DNA from: M55B167 sp964406095
GTDB taxonomy: Bacteria; Verrucomicrobiota; Kiritimatiellia; RFP12; UBA1067
Assembly: GCA_964406095.1 (NCBI GenBank)
Contig: CAYOQJ010000068.1
Coordinates: 52,343-116,342, forward strand
Reading direction: 5' to 3'
DNA length: 64,000 bases
The position numbers were made by a program, and so were the translations under genes. Position 1 is the stretch's first letter; each line of letters begins with the position of its first letter. Below the pieces are notes generated by a model that saw only the letters and a list, made by a program, of their open reading frames with translations, made no database searches and had not been told where the DNA came from. Shown here piece after piece: positions 16,770 to 25,017 of the stretch.

Positions 16770-19388
16770 ATGTGTTTTAGAGGAAGATATTATTTCTTGT
16801 TTTTGATCTTATTTTGTTTTTCGGCCACGGCTGAAGTACAAGTCGACTGGCCTGAATTTCTTGCTCGTCACGATTTGGTCTGGGAAGTGTTGCCTACAAA
16901 ATTTGATCATGGCGCATTTCACGGCAACGGTTTGTTGGGAACCACAATCTATGTCGATAATGTGAACCAACTGCGTTTTGACGTCGGACGTTCTGATGTC
17001 ACCGATAGGAGTGGTAATGCCTCACGGCTGCCAATCGGAAGTATGATTCTAAAGACCGCTGGAAATATACGATCAGGAACACTACGTACTGTGCTTTGGG
17101 ATGCGGAGACGATTGGAGAGATTGTTACAGACCAGGGGCGACTTCGCTTCCGGGCAATGATTCATTCGGACGAAATCGCATTGTTGGTGGATGTAGAGGC
17201 TGAGGGCGGCGAGCAGGATGCGACATTTATCTGGGAACCGGAGAAAGCGGAAGTTTTTCAGTACGTATATCTGAAAAAAGCATTTGATGCTAATCCACCT
17301 TATGTGACAGGTGTAGACAAAGGAACGGGTTTTTGTGAACAACTTCGTGTGACTGGGGGTGCTTATGCTACGGCATGGCAGGTACAAGGTCCCCCTTCGA
17401 AACGCCGACTTACACTGACCGTTGCCGATTCTTTCCCGGGCCTGGAAGCTAAAGCTGACGCGCTGGCTACTGTACGTAGAGTGGCTGAAACACCCATGCA
17501 GAAACTTGAGATGAGTCATCGCCAATGGTGGCATAGCTATTATCCGGCCAGCTTTATGTCCGTGCCTGATGCTCAAGTTGAAGGTTTCTATTGGATTCAG
17601 ATGTACAAACTTGCCAGTGCAACCAGAGAGGATCGCGTGGTGATGGATCTTATGGGCCCTTGGTGTCGTGAGACCCGTTGGCCCCGCATTTGGTGGAATC
17701 TCAATAATCAAATTGCCTATGCGCCTGTTTATACCGCAAATCACCTGGAACTTGGTCGCTCGCTGACTGAGTTTTTTGATGTCAATCGCACCAACTTTTT
17801 TTATAACGCAAAAAAGTTCTGGGGAGTTGACGATGCTGCTTATATTCCGCGTACTACAAGCTATAACGGTTTAGCTTTTCAAAAGGGACAGAGCCCCGGT
17901 GATTTGACCTGGGCGTTGCATAATTACTGGAGACAATATCGTTATTCGATGGACGCATCTCTTGTAACCAATCATGCGCGTCATGCGTTTTATCCTCTGT
18001 TAAAAGGCAACGCAAATCTCCTGATAAGTCTGCTTAAAAAAGGAGAGGACGGCAAACTTCATCTGCCTCCCTTGGACTCTCCTGAGTACAACGATGGAAG
18101 TGGTGGTGTGCCAGATGCCAATTATCAGCTTGCTATGTTGCGATGGGGATGTAAAACCCTTTTAGAATTAGATTCGCGTTATGGTTTTAAAGATCCGATG
18201 CGATCTGAATGGGTTCGTGTATTACGTGATTTGACACCATATTCACAAAACGAGGAAGGCTTTATGATTGGTGCGAACCAGCCTGTCCGAAAGTCGCATC
18301 GCCATTGGTCACACATGATAATGGTTTGGCCATTGCATCTGTTGTCAATAGATAACCCGGAAAACAAGGAGTTGGTTGAAAAAACAATCAAGCACTGGAT
18401 GCGGATCGGCAATGGCAAGCAGATGTTTGGTTGGTCAAGGGCGGCAGCCTCCGCTCTTTACGCCACTTTAGGTAATGGAGATAAGGCACTTGAAAATCTG
18501 CGTGCGCATCATGATAACAAACAATCTGTTATGCCGAATACTCAATATATTGAGAAATGGCCGGTGATTGAATGTTCTTTGGTTACTGCTAAATCTTTGC
18601 AGGATATGTTGCTGCAAAGCTGGGGTGGACAAATTCGTGTTTTTCCTGCGGTACCAGCGGAATGGAGCGAGGCGGTTTTTCACGATTGGCGTGCCGAGGG
18701 AGCTTTTCTGATCAGTGCCGTACGGCGTGGCGGGAAAACCCGCTGGGTTAGAATTAAGAGTCTCGCGGGTGAGCCATGTCTGATTAGGCCAGGCTTTGAC
18801 GGTGACTTTTCTACATCTTTGACAACTGCAACACAACGCGAGGTTGAGCCAGGCCTTTTCAGTATTACACTGGAAAAAAACCAGGAGGTTTATCTTTTTC
18901 AGGAAAAAGATAATTTTTTCCAGGAAATCAGAGCATGCTCATTGCCACGGAATCAAATGAATGTGTTTGGATTAAAGGGCACAAATCATGATTGGCCCAC
19001 AGTTCTTTCAAAAGGTAAACCTGTTCGGGCCTCAACAGAGTATAGTGATAAATATCAAGCGTCAAAGGTTAATGATGGTGATCCCTACACACGTTGGGCT
19101 GCGGCTGCGAAAAATCGCAGTGGTTGGCTTGAAATTGATTTGGGTAAAAAACAACTTATTGGAAGAGTCGATATCTGGGAGCTAAGTTTCCCACGTATCC
19201 AGAAATTTGTGATTGAAGTTCAGCAGGGGGAAGTTTGGCAAGAAATTGCCCGAGGAACAACAATCAACGGAGAGAAGAAAATTATCTTTCCGCCGATTGA
19301 GGCACGGCTGGTGAGACTGACAGTCAAGGAAGCCAGTGATATACCCACGATAGAAGAGTTCAGAGTTTGCGCTCCTCCGGCATTGTAA
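16770..19388 (+). CDS. Exported GH95-like glycoside hydrolase with C-terminal F5/8 type C domain
   Basis: 872 aa from ATG 16770, preceded by AGAGGA; ATG 16755, 1 nt after the previous stop, is the alternative. Signal peptide about 1-22. The N-terminal part (FHGNGLLGTTIYVDNVNQLRFDVG split by GRSDVTDRS) and the central (alpha/alpha)6 region (FYWIQMYKLASATREDR, MDLMGPWCRETRWPRIWWNLNNQ) match GH95-type proteins, whose known members cleave alpha-L-fucose or alpha-L-galactose. The last ~130 residues resemble a discoidin/F5-8C carbohydrate-binding domain (KVNDGDPYTRWAAAAKNRSG, LEIDLGKKQLIGRVDIWEL). Co-directional with the repeat gene and AraC gene. Exact sugar specificity cannot be read from sequence. 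Confidence 0.8.
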   Translation: MCFRGRYYFLFLILFCFSATAEVQVDWPEFLARHDLVWEVLPTKFDHGAFHGNGLLGTTIYVDNVNQLRFDVGRSDVTDRSGNASRLPIGSMILKTAGNIRSGTLRTVLWDAETIGEIVTDQGRLRFRAMIHSDEIALLVDVEAEGGEQDATFIWEPEKAEVFQYVYLKKAFDANPPYVTGVDKGTGFCEQLRVTGGAYATAWQVQGPPSKRRLTLTVADSFPGLEAKADALATVRRVAETPMQKLEMSHRQWWHSYYPASFMSVPDAQVEGFYWIQMYKLASATREDRVVMDLMGPWCRETRWPRIWWNLNNQIAYAPVYTANHLELGRSLTEFFDVNRTNFFYNAKKFWGVDDAAYIPRTTSYNGLAFQKGQSPGDLTWALHNYWRQYRYSMDASLVTNHARHAFYPLLKGNANLLISLLKKGEDGKLHLPPLDSPEYNDGSGGVPDANYQLAMLRWGCKTLLELDSRYGFKDPMRSEWVRVLRDLTPYSQNEEGFMIGANQPVRKSHRHWSHMIMVWPLHLLSIDNPENKELVEKTIKHWMRIGNGKQMFGWSRAAASALYATLGNGDKALENLRAHHDNKQSVMPNTQYIEKWPVIECSLVTAKSLQDMLLQSWGGQIRVFPAVPAEWSEAVFHDWRAEGAFLISAVRRGGKTRWVRIKSLAGEPCLIRPGFDGDFSTSLTTATQREVEPGLFSITLEKNQEVYLFQEKDNFFQEIRACSLPRNQMNVFGLKGTNHDWPTVLSKGKPVRASTEYSDKYQASKVNDGDPYTRWAAAAKNRSGWLEIDLGKKQLIGRVDIWELSFPRIQKFVIEVQQGEVWQEIARGTTINGEKKIIFPPIEARLVRLTVKEASDIPTIEEFRVCAPPAL

Positions 19389-19466
19389 TTTAAATTCTCC
19401 TGATGTTGTGAATATGATCAACAGCCTTGACATTGCTGTGGTTATAGCGTATAAAGCGCCCTTCTT

Positions 19467-20891
19467 ATGCAGAAAAACAATAACTTTGAACGTCGCGGCA
19501 AACGCCCTCAGCGTTCTTTCAGACGTAAAAACCGTCATCCCGGCCTGGCTGAGAATCAATCCAGAAGACGTTTAGAGACTCCGAAAAACGAGCTACCGGA
19601 AGGTTTAGCTAAAACAGTTTTTGGAAGTTTGAACCCTTTGTTGCAGCATGCTGTTGTCGCAAAGGGCTTTAGTGAACCCACACCCATTCAGGAGCAATCG
19701 CTACCTAGTTTGCTTGAAGGACGCGATATCTTCGGATGCGCCCAGACCGGCACAGGCAAGACAGCCGCTTTCTTACTGCCAATTCTGGATAAATTCCTGG
19801 CTGACGGTAAAAAACCGCAACCGCACCGTCCGCGCGCGCTGATTGTGGCTCCGACACGTGAACTCGCAGCGCAGATTGCGGAGAACACCGTCAGTCTGGC
19901 GCGCTATACCCGAATTTCATTCGCCGTTGTTTTCGGTGGTGTCAGCCAGTATCCCCAGGTCAAGGCGTTGCAAAACGGTGCCGATATTGTGGTTGCCACT
20001 CCCGGTCGTCTGATTGATCTTATGGAACAGGGCTATATAGTTCTGGACAATATCGAATGCTTTGTGCTGGACGAGGCCGACCGACTGCTGGATATGGGGT
20101 TTATGCCGGATATTGAGCGTATTCAGAGTGCCTTGCCGGCGGAACGTCAAACCATGTTTTTTTCGGCTACTATGTCCAAGGAGGTTTTGAAGCTGGCTGA
20201 AAAGATGGTTGCCGACCCGGTTCATGTTGATGTGACCCCTCAAGTTCCGACGGTTGATAAGATAAATCAGTCGTTGATGATTGTGGATAAATCAAATCGT
20301 ACCAATCTTCTGATCTGGTTGCTGAAGAATCATCCAGAAATGCGTCGGGTGATTGTTTTCATGCGTATGCGTCACGCCACCGATAAGGTGGTGGACAAAC
20401 TCAAAAAGGAGGGAGTTCTGGCCCAGGCTATTCACAGTGACAAAACGCAGCGCATGCGTACCAATACCCTCAACGGTTTTCGTACCGGCGCGGTTCGTGT
20501 GCTGATTGCCACAGATATTGCTTCGCGCGGTATAGATGTGGATGATATTACCCACGTTGTCAACTACGATCTACCGGAGGATGCGGAGTCCTATGTGCAT
20601 CGCATCGGCAGAACTGCTCGCGCTGGCAGCGACGGCGCGGCAATCTCTTTTGTCTGCAAGGGGCAGAACAAAACCCTGAATGCAATCAGAAAATTTATCC
20701 GGCGCGATGTCCCGATTGAAACCGAACATCCCTATCATTTAGGCGATGAGCGTTTGACTGAGGCGGATCAAGCCGACCGATCTTCCAGTTCGCAAGGACG
20801 CAAGCGGCGGTTTCGCAAAAATTCAAGCCGCAGCGGCAAACCGCGCGGTGCAGTCCGCCCTGACCGCACCCGACGCGTCAGCACCCGTTGA
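19467..20891 (+). CDS. DEAD-box ATP-dependent RNA helicase (RhlE-like)
   Basis: 474 aa with every DEAD-box motif in order: Q motif (GFSEPTPIQEQSL), Walker A AQTGTGKT (about residue 92), PTRELAAQI, TPGR, DEAD in VLDEADRLLDMGF, SAT in FFSATMSKEV, then helicase-C motifs ATDIASRGIDVDD and HRIGRTARAG. N-terminal (about 1-45) and C-terminal (about 425-474) tails are Arg/Lys/Ser-rich and disordered, typical of RhlE/CsdA-like proteins that remodel structured RNA in ribosome assembly or cold adaptation. Its own promoter probably lies in the 78 bp after the GH95-like gene. A small hairpin follows the stop. Confidence 0.93.
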   Translation: MQKNNNFERRGKRPQRSFRRKNRHPGLAENQSRRRLETPKNELPEGLAKTVFGSLNPLLQHAVVAKGFSEPTPIQEQSLPSLLEGRDIFGCAQTGTGKTAAFLLPILDKFLADGKKPQPHRPRALIVAPTRELAAQIAENTVSLARYTRISFAVVFGGVSQYPQVKALQNGADIVVATPGRLIDLMEQGYIVLDNIECFVLDEADRLLDMGFMPDIERIQSALPAERQTMFFSATMSKEVLKLAEKMVADPVHVDVTPQVPTVDKINQSLMIVDKSNRTNLLIWLLKNHPEMRRVIVFMRMRHATDKVVDKLKKEGVLAQAIHSDKTQRMRTNTLNGFRTGAVRVLIATDIASRGIDVDDITHVVNYDLPEDAESYVHRIGRTARAGSDGAAISFVCKGQNKTLNAIRKFIRRDVPIETEHPYHLGDERLTEADQADRSSSSQGRKRRFRKNSSRSGKPRGAVRPDRTRRVSTR

Positions 20892-20916
20892 GGTTAGAGC
20901 TTCCGTAGAGGGGTTC

Positions 20917-20935
20917 GATAACTTTTCAGGTTATC
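20917..20935. terminator. Hairpin between convergent genes
   Basis: Inverted repeat GATAAC-TTTTCAG-GTTATC fills the gap between the stop of the helicase gene and that of the ketosynthase gene. It may act as a short bidirectional terminator; there is no long T-run, so this is tentative. Confidence 0.35.
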
Positions 20936-23059
20936 TCACACCGGCTGGATGATTATGGCTGATGCCAGAGAATCTTCAACTGTTATGATCAGAGTTGGAA
21001 CGTTGATGCCGCGGATCAGGGCGGCGCAGATTTCAGCTGCACTGGCGGCCCCTGCCAGATTTCCGCACAGTTTTTCGAGCCCTCCGACGATTCTGACATT
21101 ATCGAGTGTCAGTTCAGCATCCATCAATGCTTGTTGCACGGCACTCTCCCGGTCGCCTGCCAGACCGCAGCCGACGATCTCCGCTTGAGCCGATCGGTTG
21201 TCGCTTTCCAGCATCAAAGCTGCTGCGGCCTCACCCTGATTTTCATCCGGTGTTGCGGTATGTAGTCTGGGTAGCGAAAGTGCCTCGCAACCGACCGCCA
21301 GAATGCACTGTGAAGCCCCCCCTCGGATGGTTGTGACCGCTTCGATAAGTGCGATGCCGGAAGCGGTGTGCGGCGTGGTGATGTTATCATGCGCTCCTTT
21401 GAGCGACCACTCCATTGCCGCCAGACTGACTGCGGTGTTAGCGTATGAGTGAGGGAAGATAAAGGGTTTAACCAATCGCGGACCTTTGTTGATGAAGTCT
21501 GCAAAGAAAAGCTGTTGCGTCGTGTTGCAGCCCCAGGCGGTACCCGCCATGATGCCAGCGTTGAGCGCGTCCAATGATTGAGCGTCGTGTCCGGAGTCGG
21601 CTATCGCGCCGCCGCAGGCGCAGAGAAAGAGGCGTGAGGCGTCATCCAGATAGGCTTTTTGGGAGACATTGAAATCAGCAAGTTCAAGTTCGGGAGCTTC
21701 GCCAACTTCAGGGGGCTTTTTTGTACCCGGAACTTCAAAACGTTCGAGTGGGAAACAGGCACTCTCGTTTTCAGCGAGCGCGGCGGCGGTTTCCTCATTG
21801 TCGGAACCGAGTGCGCTGATCAGGGCGTGCCCCGTAATGTAAACCCGGTTTCTGCTTTTTGAGATTAATTCCGCTTTGGTTTTTGGTTTGCTTTGTACGA
21901 TCAGCGCGGCGTTGCAGCCGCCGAATCCGGCCGAATTGGAGAGCACAGTATGCAGGGGCATCGAGAGCGGTTCCGTAATCACATTCAGGTTGCACTCCGG
22001 GTCAGGGGTATCCAGATTGGCTGTGGGGGGGATGGCTCCTTTGAGCAGTGCAAGCACTGAGACTATCAGCTCGGCCGAACCAGCGGCCCCCAGCATGTGA
22101 CCCGCGCTACCTTTGATGGAGGTGACCGGTATAGATGCGGCTGCCGTACCGAAGGTGTCGTGTACAGCCTGGCTCTCGGTGATGTCGTTAGGTTTTGTGC
22201 CGGTGCCGTGCATGTTGATATGTTGAATCTGATCGGAGGATAAACCTGCCGAGCTCAGAGCCTCGGCCATTACTCGTGCGGAACCGGCGCCGCGTTCAGC
22301 AGGAGCAGTCATGTGATGTCCATTGTTATTGGCGGCCCAGCCGGTCAGGTAGGCCAGTGCACCGGTGGCGGCATCTGAGTGCTCAAGCACGAGTGCGGCG
22401 GCACCCTCAGAGAAAATGGTTCCGGAGCGGTTTAAGTCGAAGGGTTGCACCCGTTCGCGGGTCATAGTGCGTAATGCGCACAGACCACTCCATGAAAAGC
22501 GCGAGAGCGCATCATAGCCGACAATCAGAACTCGTTCGGCATAACCCTCGGCAATCAGATTGGCTGCAGTTACCGCAGCCGATGCTCCGCTGGCACAGGA
22601 GAGCGAGAGCGAAAGTCGCAACCCCCGGATGGCGAGCTTTTCAGCTAGAATGTCAGCTGTGGTGAAATGTGCGCAGTAAATCGAGCTTGCCGCTCGGTAC
22701 TTTGCGTTGCCGGAGGGGATCAGTGCATCTTCGCCCCAATCTATATTGCCGAAGTTGGAGGCGGTGATCAGTGCTGTACGTTTCAGTTGATCAGGATCGT
22801 CATAAATGCCGGACTGCTTCAAGGCTTCGATGCAGGCCGCCGCAGCAAAGGCGGTGGCACGCGGGACAGCTTCGAACCCGGCAGGAGCTGAGAAATTGCG
22901 GATTAACCCCGCCCGTGTGCAGACGATGCCGCCGAGATCAAACATGTCCATTTCGGAGATCGCGCTACGCTTATCCAGTAATGCCTGCCAGAGTGTTTCG
23001 ACTCCGCACCCGTATGGTGTGACTGCCCCCATGCCTGTGATGGCGATCTTTGTGCTCAT
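20936..23059 (-). CDS. Fused double ketosynthase (KS-CLF-like)
   Basis: 707 aa made of two beta-ketoacyl-ACP synthase (thiolase-fold) units. KS1 (about 1-390) starts IAITGMGAVTPYG and keeps the full Cys-His-His triad: Cys155 in LSCASGAS, His284 in NMHGTGT, His321 in SAGHMLGAAG. KS2 (about 405-707) starts VYITGHALISALGSD, but Ala565 in PHTASGIA replaces the nucleophile and both His motifs are gone, like a chain-length factor. A KS with a dead KS partner builds polyketide or aryl-polyene-like chains in other systems; here the two are one polypeptide. No ACP, ketoreductase or dehydratase gene adjoins it. Product unknown. It shares a 309-bp divergent region with the pilus operon. Confidence 0.82.
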   Translation of the reverse strand: MSTKIAITGMGAVTPYGCGVETLWQALLDKRSAISEMDMFDLGGIVCTRAGLIRNFSAPAGFEAVPRATAFAAAACIEALKQSGIYDDPDQLKRTALITASNFGNIDWGEDALIPSGNAKYRAASSIYCAHFTTADILAEKLAIRGLRLSLSLSCASGASAAVTAANLIAEGYAERVLIVGYDALSRFSWSGLCALRTMTRERVQPFDLNRSGTIFSEGAAALVLEHSDAATGALAYLTGWAANNNGHHMTAPAERGAGSARVMAEALSSAGLSSDQIQHINMHGTGTKPNDITESQAVHDTFGTAAASIPVTSIKGSAGHMLGAAGSAELIVSVLALLKGAIPPTANLDTPDPECNLNVITEPLSMPLHTVLSNSAGFGGCNAALIVQSKPKTKAELISKSRNRVYITGHALISALGSDNEETAAALAENESACFPLERFEVPGTKKPPEVGEAPELELADFNVSQKAYLDDASRLFLCACGGAIADSGHDAQSLDALNAGIMAGTAWGCNTTQQLFFADFINKGPRLVKPFIFPHSYANTAVSLAAMEWSLKGAHDNITTPHTASGIALIEAVTTIRGGASQCILAVGCEALSLPRLHTATPDENQGEAAAALMLESDNRSAQAEIVGCGLAGDRESAVQQALMDAELTLDNVRIVGGLEKLCGNLAGAASAAEICAALIRGINVPTLIITVEDSLASAIIIQPV

Positions 23060-23087
23060 CTTTCCCCCGATATATCAATTGCAAAAA

Positions 23088-23225
23088 ATTTACCTCACGG
23101 AGCTGCGGAGAGCACGGAGAGGTTATAAAGGACAATAACTCAGTAACTTCCGATTGAATGCATATCAGCAATTCAATCATGAAGAAACTCTGTGGTCTCG
23201 GTGACTCGGTGACTCTGTGAGAGAT
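23088..23225. repeat. Intergenic repeat with CACGGAG / CTCTGTG arms
   Basis: The noncoding stretch holds CTCACGGAGCTGCGGAGAG and, about 100 bp on, GGTGACTCGGTGACTCTGTG, roughly inverse complements of one another. Closely similar words (CACAGAGTCACGGAG) occur at about 61756. The shared sequence and lack of coding potential suggest a dispersed intergenic repeat family. Confidence 0.45.
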
Positions 23226-23296
23226 GAAGAGAATATACATGAAAATGGGATTTTTTTGAAGCGGAAATTTTTTTTGCAAAATATATAAATTTGCCA

Positions 23297-23325
23297 TTGA
23301 CAATAAAGTTAGTTTTAACTAACAT
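23297..23325 (+). promoter_or_regulatory. Promoter with overlapping palindromic operator ahead of the pilus operon
   Basis: TTGACA (23297-23302) and TAACAT (23320-23325) are separated by exactly 17 bp, about 44 nt upstream of the DUF2023 start. The spacer and -10 region contain the inverted repeat GTTAGT-TTTA-ACTAAC (23309-23324), well placed for a repressor that blocks polymerase. The arms loosely resemble the TTAG/CTAA halves of DtxR-family metal-repressor boxes, but regulator identity is inference. Confidence 0.5.
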
Positions 23326-23368
23326 TTAGCCAATAAAGAAACAATAAGAGTTTTGCCAAAACTGAGAG

Positions 23369-23722
23369 ATGAATGTTTTCAACCACTATATCTACGAGTA
23401 CAAGAAGGGTGTTCGCAACCTAATTCTGCACACTCTGTCGAGAGGTGACCTGTCGGCCGCCTTGCTGAAGCTGGAGGCGAACGGCATTGACTATCTGGTT
23501 TTTCCGCTGGGGGAGGATCGGGCCAACCTCTTTTTCGGAGATCGAAGATGCATCGAGGTCATCCGCGAGATTGATAAACCTGCGTTTTCGGATTATACGC
23601 CCGAGGAGGATTTCATTCTTGGTGTGATGCTGGGCTACGAGTGCCAGAGGCAGTGCGAGCACTACATTAGGATCAAGTCGATGCGCAGAGAGCGTGCTGT
23701 GATGGCGGAGGCGTGCGCATGA
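23369..23722 (+). CDS. DUF2023 family protein
   Basis: 117 aa, matching by eye the DUF2023 family (MNVFNHYIYEYKKGVRNLIL, LVFPLGEDRANLFFGD, YTPEEDFILGVMLGYE). Family members are small soluble proteins of about 100-120 aa without known activity, often beside flavodoxin genes; that link is from memory. No flavodoxin gene is present here; instead it opens the pilus/secretion operon, and its stop overlaps the next start (ATGA). It follows the palindromic operator/promoter at 23297. A regulatory or redox-related role is only a guess. Confidence 0.75.
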   Translation: MNVFNHYIYEYKKGVRNLILHTLSRGDLSAALLKLEANGIDYLVFPLGEDRANLFFGDRRCIEVIREIDKPAFSDYTPEEDFILGVMLGYECQRQCEHYIRIKSMRRERAVMAEACA

Positions 23723-24009
23723 GCGACACGAACAAGGATGTGATCAACAAGATCGCTGAATTGTACCGGATTCTGTTTGAGCATGATGGCTACGGCGAGA
23801 TGACGGTCGCGATGCGCATATTGAAACGAAATCAGAAGGAGATCATCATCAAGTGTGGCTGCGAGCATCGGTACGTAGTTGACTGGAAGCCGCCAAAGGG
23901 TGATGGAAAGAATTTAAAAAAGAGCGCGAAAAATGTCGGGTCGGGCCCGAATGCGCCGAAAATGGAAAAATGCGCCGAGTGCGCCGGGGAAGAGCCGGGT
24001 GGTCGGTAG
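23719..24009 (+). CDS. Small Cys-rich protein of unknown function
   Basis: 96 aa from ATG 23719, which overlaps the DUF2023 stop by 4 nt, so translation is probably coupled. The N-terminal half is helical (INKIAELYRILFEHDGYGEM, VAMRILKRNQKEIIIKC). Two Cys pairs, CGC near residue 50 and CAEC near residue 87, sit either side of a Lys/Gly-rich stretch and could bind metal. No signal peptide, hence cytoplasmic. I do not recognise a family. Located 29 bp before the first pseudopilin gene. Confidence 0.65.
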   Translation: MSDTNKDVINKIAELYRILFEHDGYGEMTVAMRILKRNQKEIIIKCGCEHRYVVDWKPPKGDGKNLKKSAKNVGSGPNAPKMEKCAECAGEEPGGR

Positions 24010-24038
24010 CCAACAAATCAAACAAAGGAGATACAGTT

Positions 24039-24857
24039 ATGAAACTGTCATACACAATAAACCGTAAAGGTTTCTCGCTGGTGGAACTGATGATTGTGGT
24101 TGTGATCATCGGCGCGTTGGTGGCGATTATCCTGCCACAGTTCAATATGTCCGAGTCCGAGGCGAAGGATGCGGGCTGCGATGCTTCCAACTATGGAACG
24201 CTGCGCCAGTTGACGAGCTTCAGATCGATCAACGGCGTCTATCCCTCGCGCTTGCACACCGGCTTCGAGACCGCCGCTCTGAGCAGTGCCATGGGAACGA
24301 CGGAGGGTGCTACTGCGCTGGCCGAAGTGACGCTGTCGAATTTGGTAACGCATACGGAGACGGTTTCGCTTAACGCGGATCAGGCCAAGTCTCTCGCCGA
24401 CGGGGGCCTGGTATATCTCGCCAACGGCGGATTCGGCATTGAGCCTGAGTTCCAGGTTGTCACAAATTCGGTCAGTGTCTGCGCCGTCAACGCGAACTGG
24501 TACGAGGATGCTCATGAAGGCGGCACGGAGTCTCCGGTGACCATCAACGGTCTGCCGATCTACGCTTACTCCCTGAATGACCCGCAGCTCGACTACGAGC
24601 CCGGCGATTCGTATGTGTCCGAGGACGACAATATCGTCGTTCCTCTGTTCGTCGCTCCGACGGTCGACTGGGAGTATGCCGACCGCGCCTCTGGCATAGG
24701 GTCGCGCGTCTCTGTGGCTCAAGAGGGCGGCTGCCCCTGGCTCGAAGCAGGTGAACAGTTCCGCTATTACATTGCATTCTTCAAAGTATTCGGCGATGGC
24801 AGCCCGGCTAAATTGATCGGAACCGCATGTCCTGAGTGCGGCTCCCTCAATCCCTGA
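24039..24857 (+). CDS. Type II/IV pseudopilin (GspG/PilA-like)
   Basis: 272 aa from ATG 24039 with AAAGGAG upstream. A short basic leader ends at Gly before FSLVELMIVVVIIGALVAII, a class III prepilin signal with Glu at mature position 5. The ectodomain (about 235 aa) is larger than classical GspG and unlike the calcium-binding GspG C-terminus. It ends with a CPEC pair close to the C-terminus, plus Cys residues in AGCDAS and GGCPW, suggesting disulfides or metal binding. First of three pseudopilins and followed by a strong hairpin, so it may be the most abundant subunit. A prepilin peptidase must be encoded elsewhere. Confidence 0.82.
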   Translation: MKLSYTINRKGFSLVELMIVVVIIGALVAIILPQFNMSESEAKDAGCDASNYGTLRQLTSFRSINGVYPSRLHTGFETAALSSAMGTTEGATALAEVTLSNLVTHTETVSLNADQAKSLADGGLVYLANGGFGIEPEFQVVTNSVSVCAVNANWYEDAHEGGTESPVTINGLPIYAYSLNDPQLDYEPGDSYVSEDDNIVVPLFVAPTVDWEYADRASGIGSRVSVAQEGGCPWLEAGEQFRYYIAFFKVFGDGSPAKLIGTACPECGSLNP

Positions 24858-24908
24858 TTATGCTCCGTGATTGAAAGTATACCCGAATAAACAAGAAGAT
24901 ATTATGCC

Positions 24909-24938
24909 GGGATACGGAGCATACATGCTTCGTATCCC
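24909..24938 (+). terminator. Strong 14-bp hairpin after the first pseudopilin gene
   Basis: GGGATACGGAGCAT and ATGCTTCGTATCCC pair along 14 bp with one G-T wobble, separated by AC. No T-run follows, so it is more likely an mRNA-stabilising or attenuating structure than a full terminator. That would raise first-pseudopilin output relative to downstream genes. Confidence 0.5.
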
Positions 24939-25017
24939 CCCTGTGGCACAGGCTTCATTCAGTGTCTGGAATGTTGAACTATATGGTCAGACAATACGAC
25001 GTTGAGAAGAATCAGAG

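Noticed and set aside
24048..24722. A 224-codon minus-strand frame
   Set aside because: Shadow of the first pseudopilin gene; Arg-rich and without a credible start.
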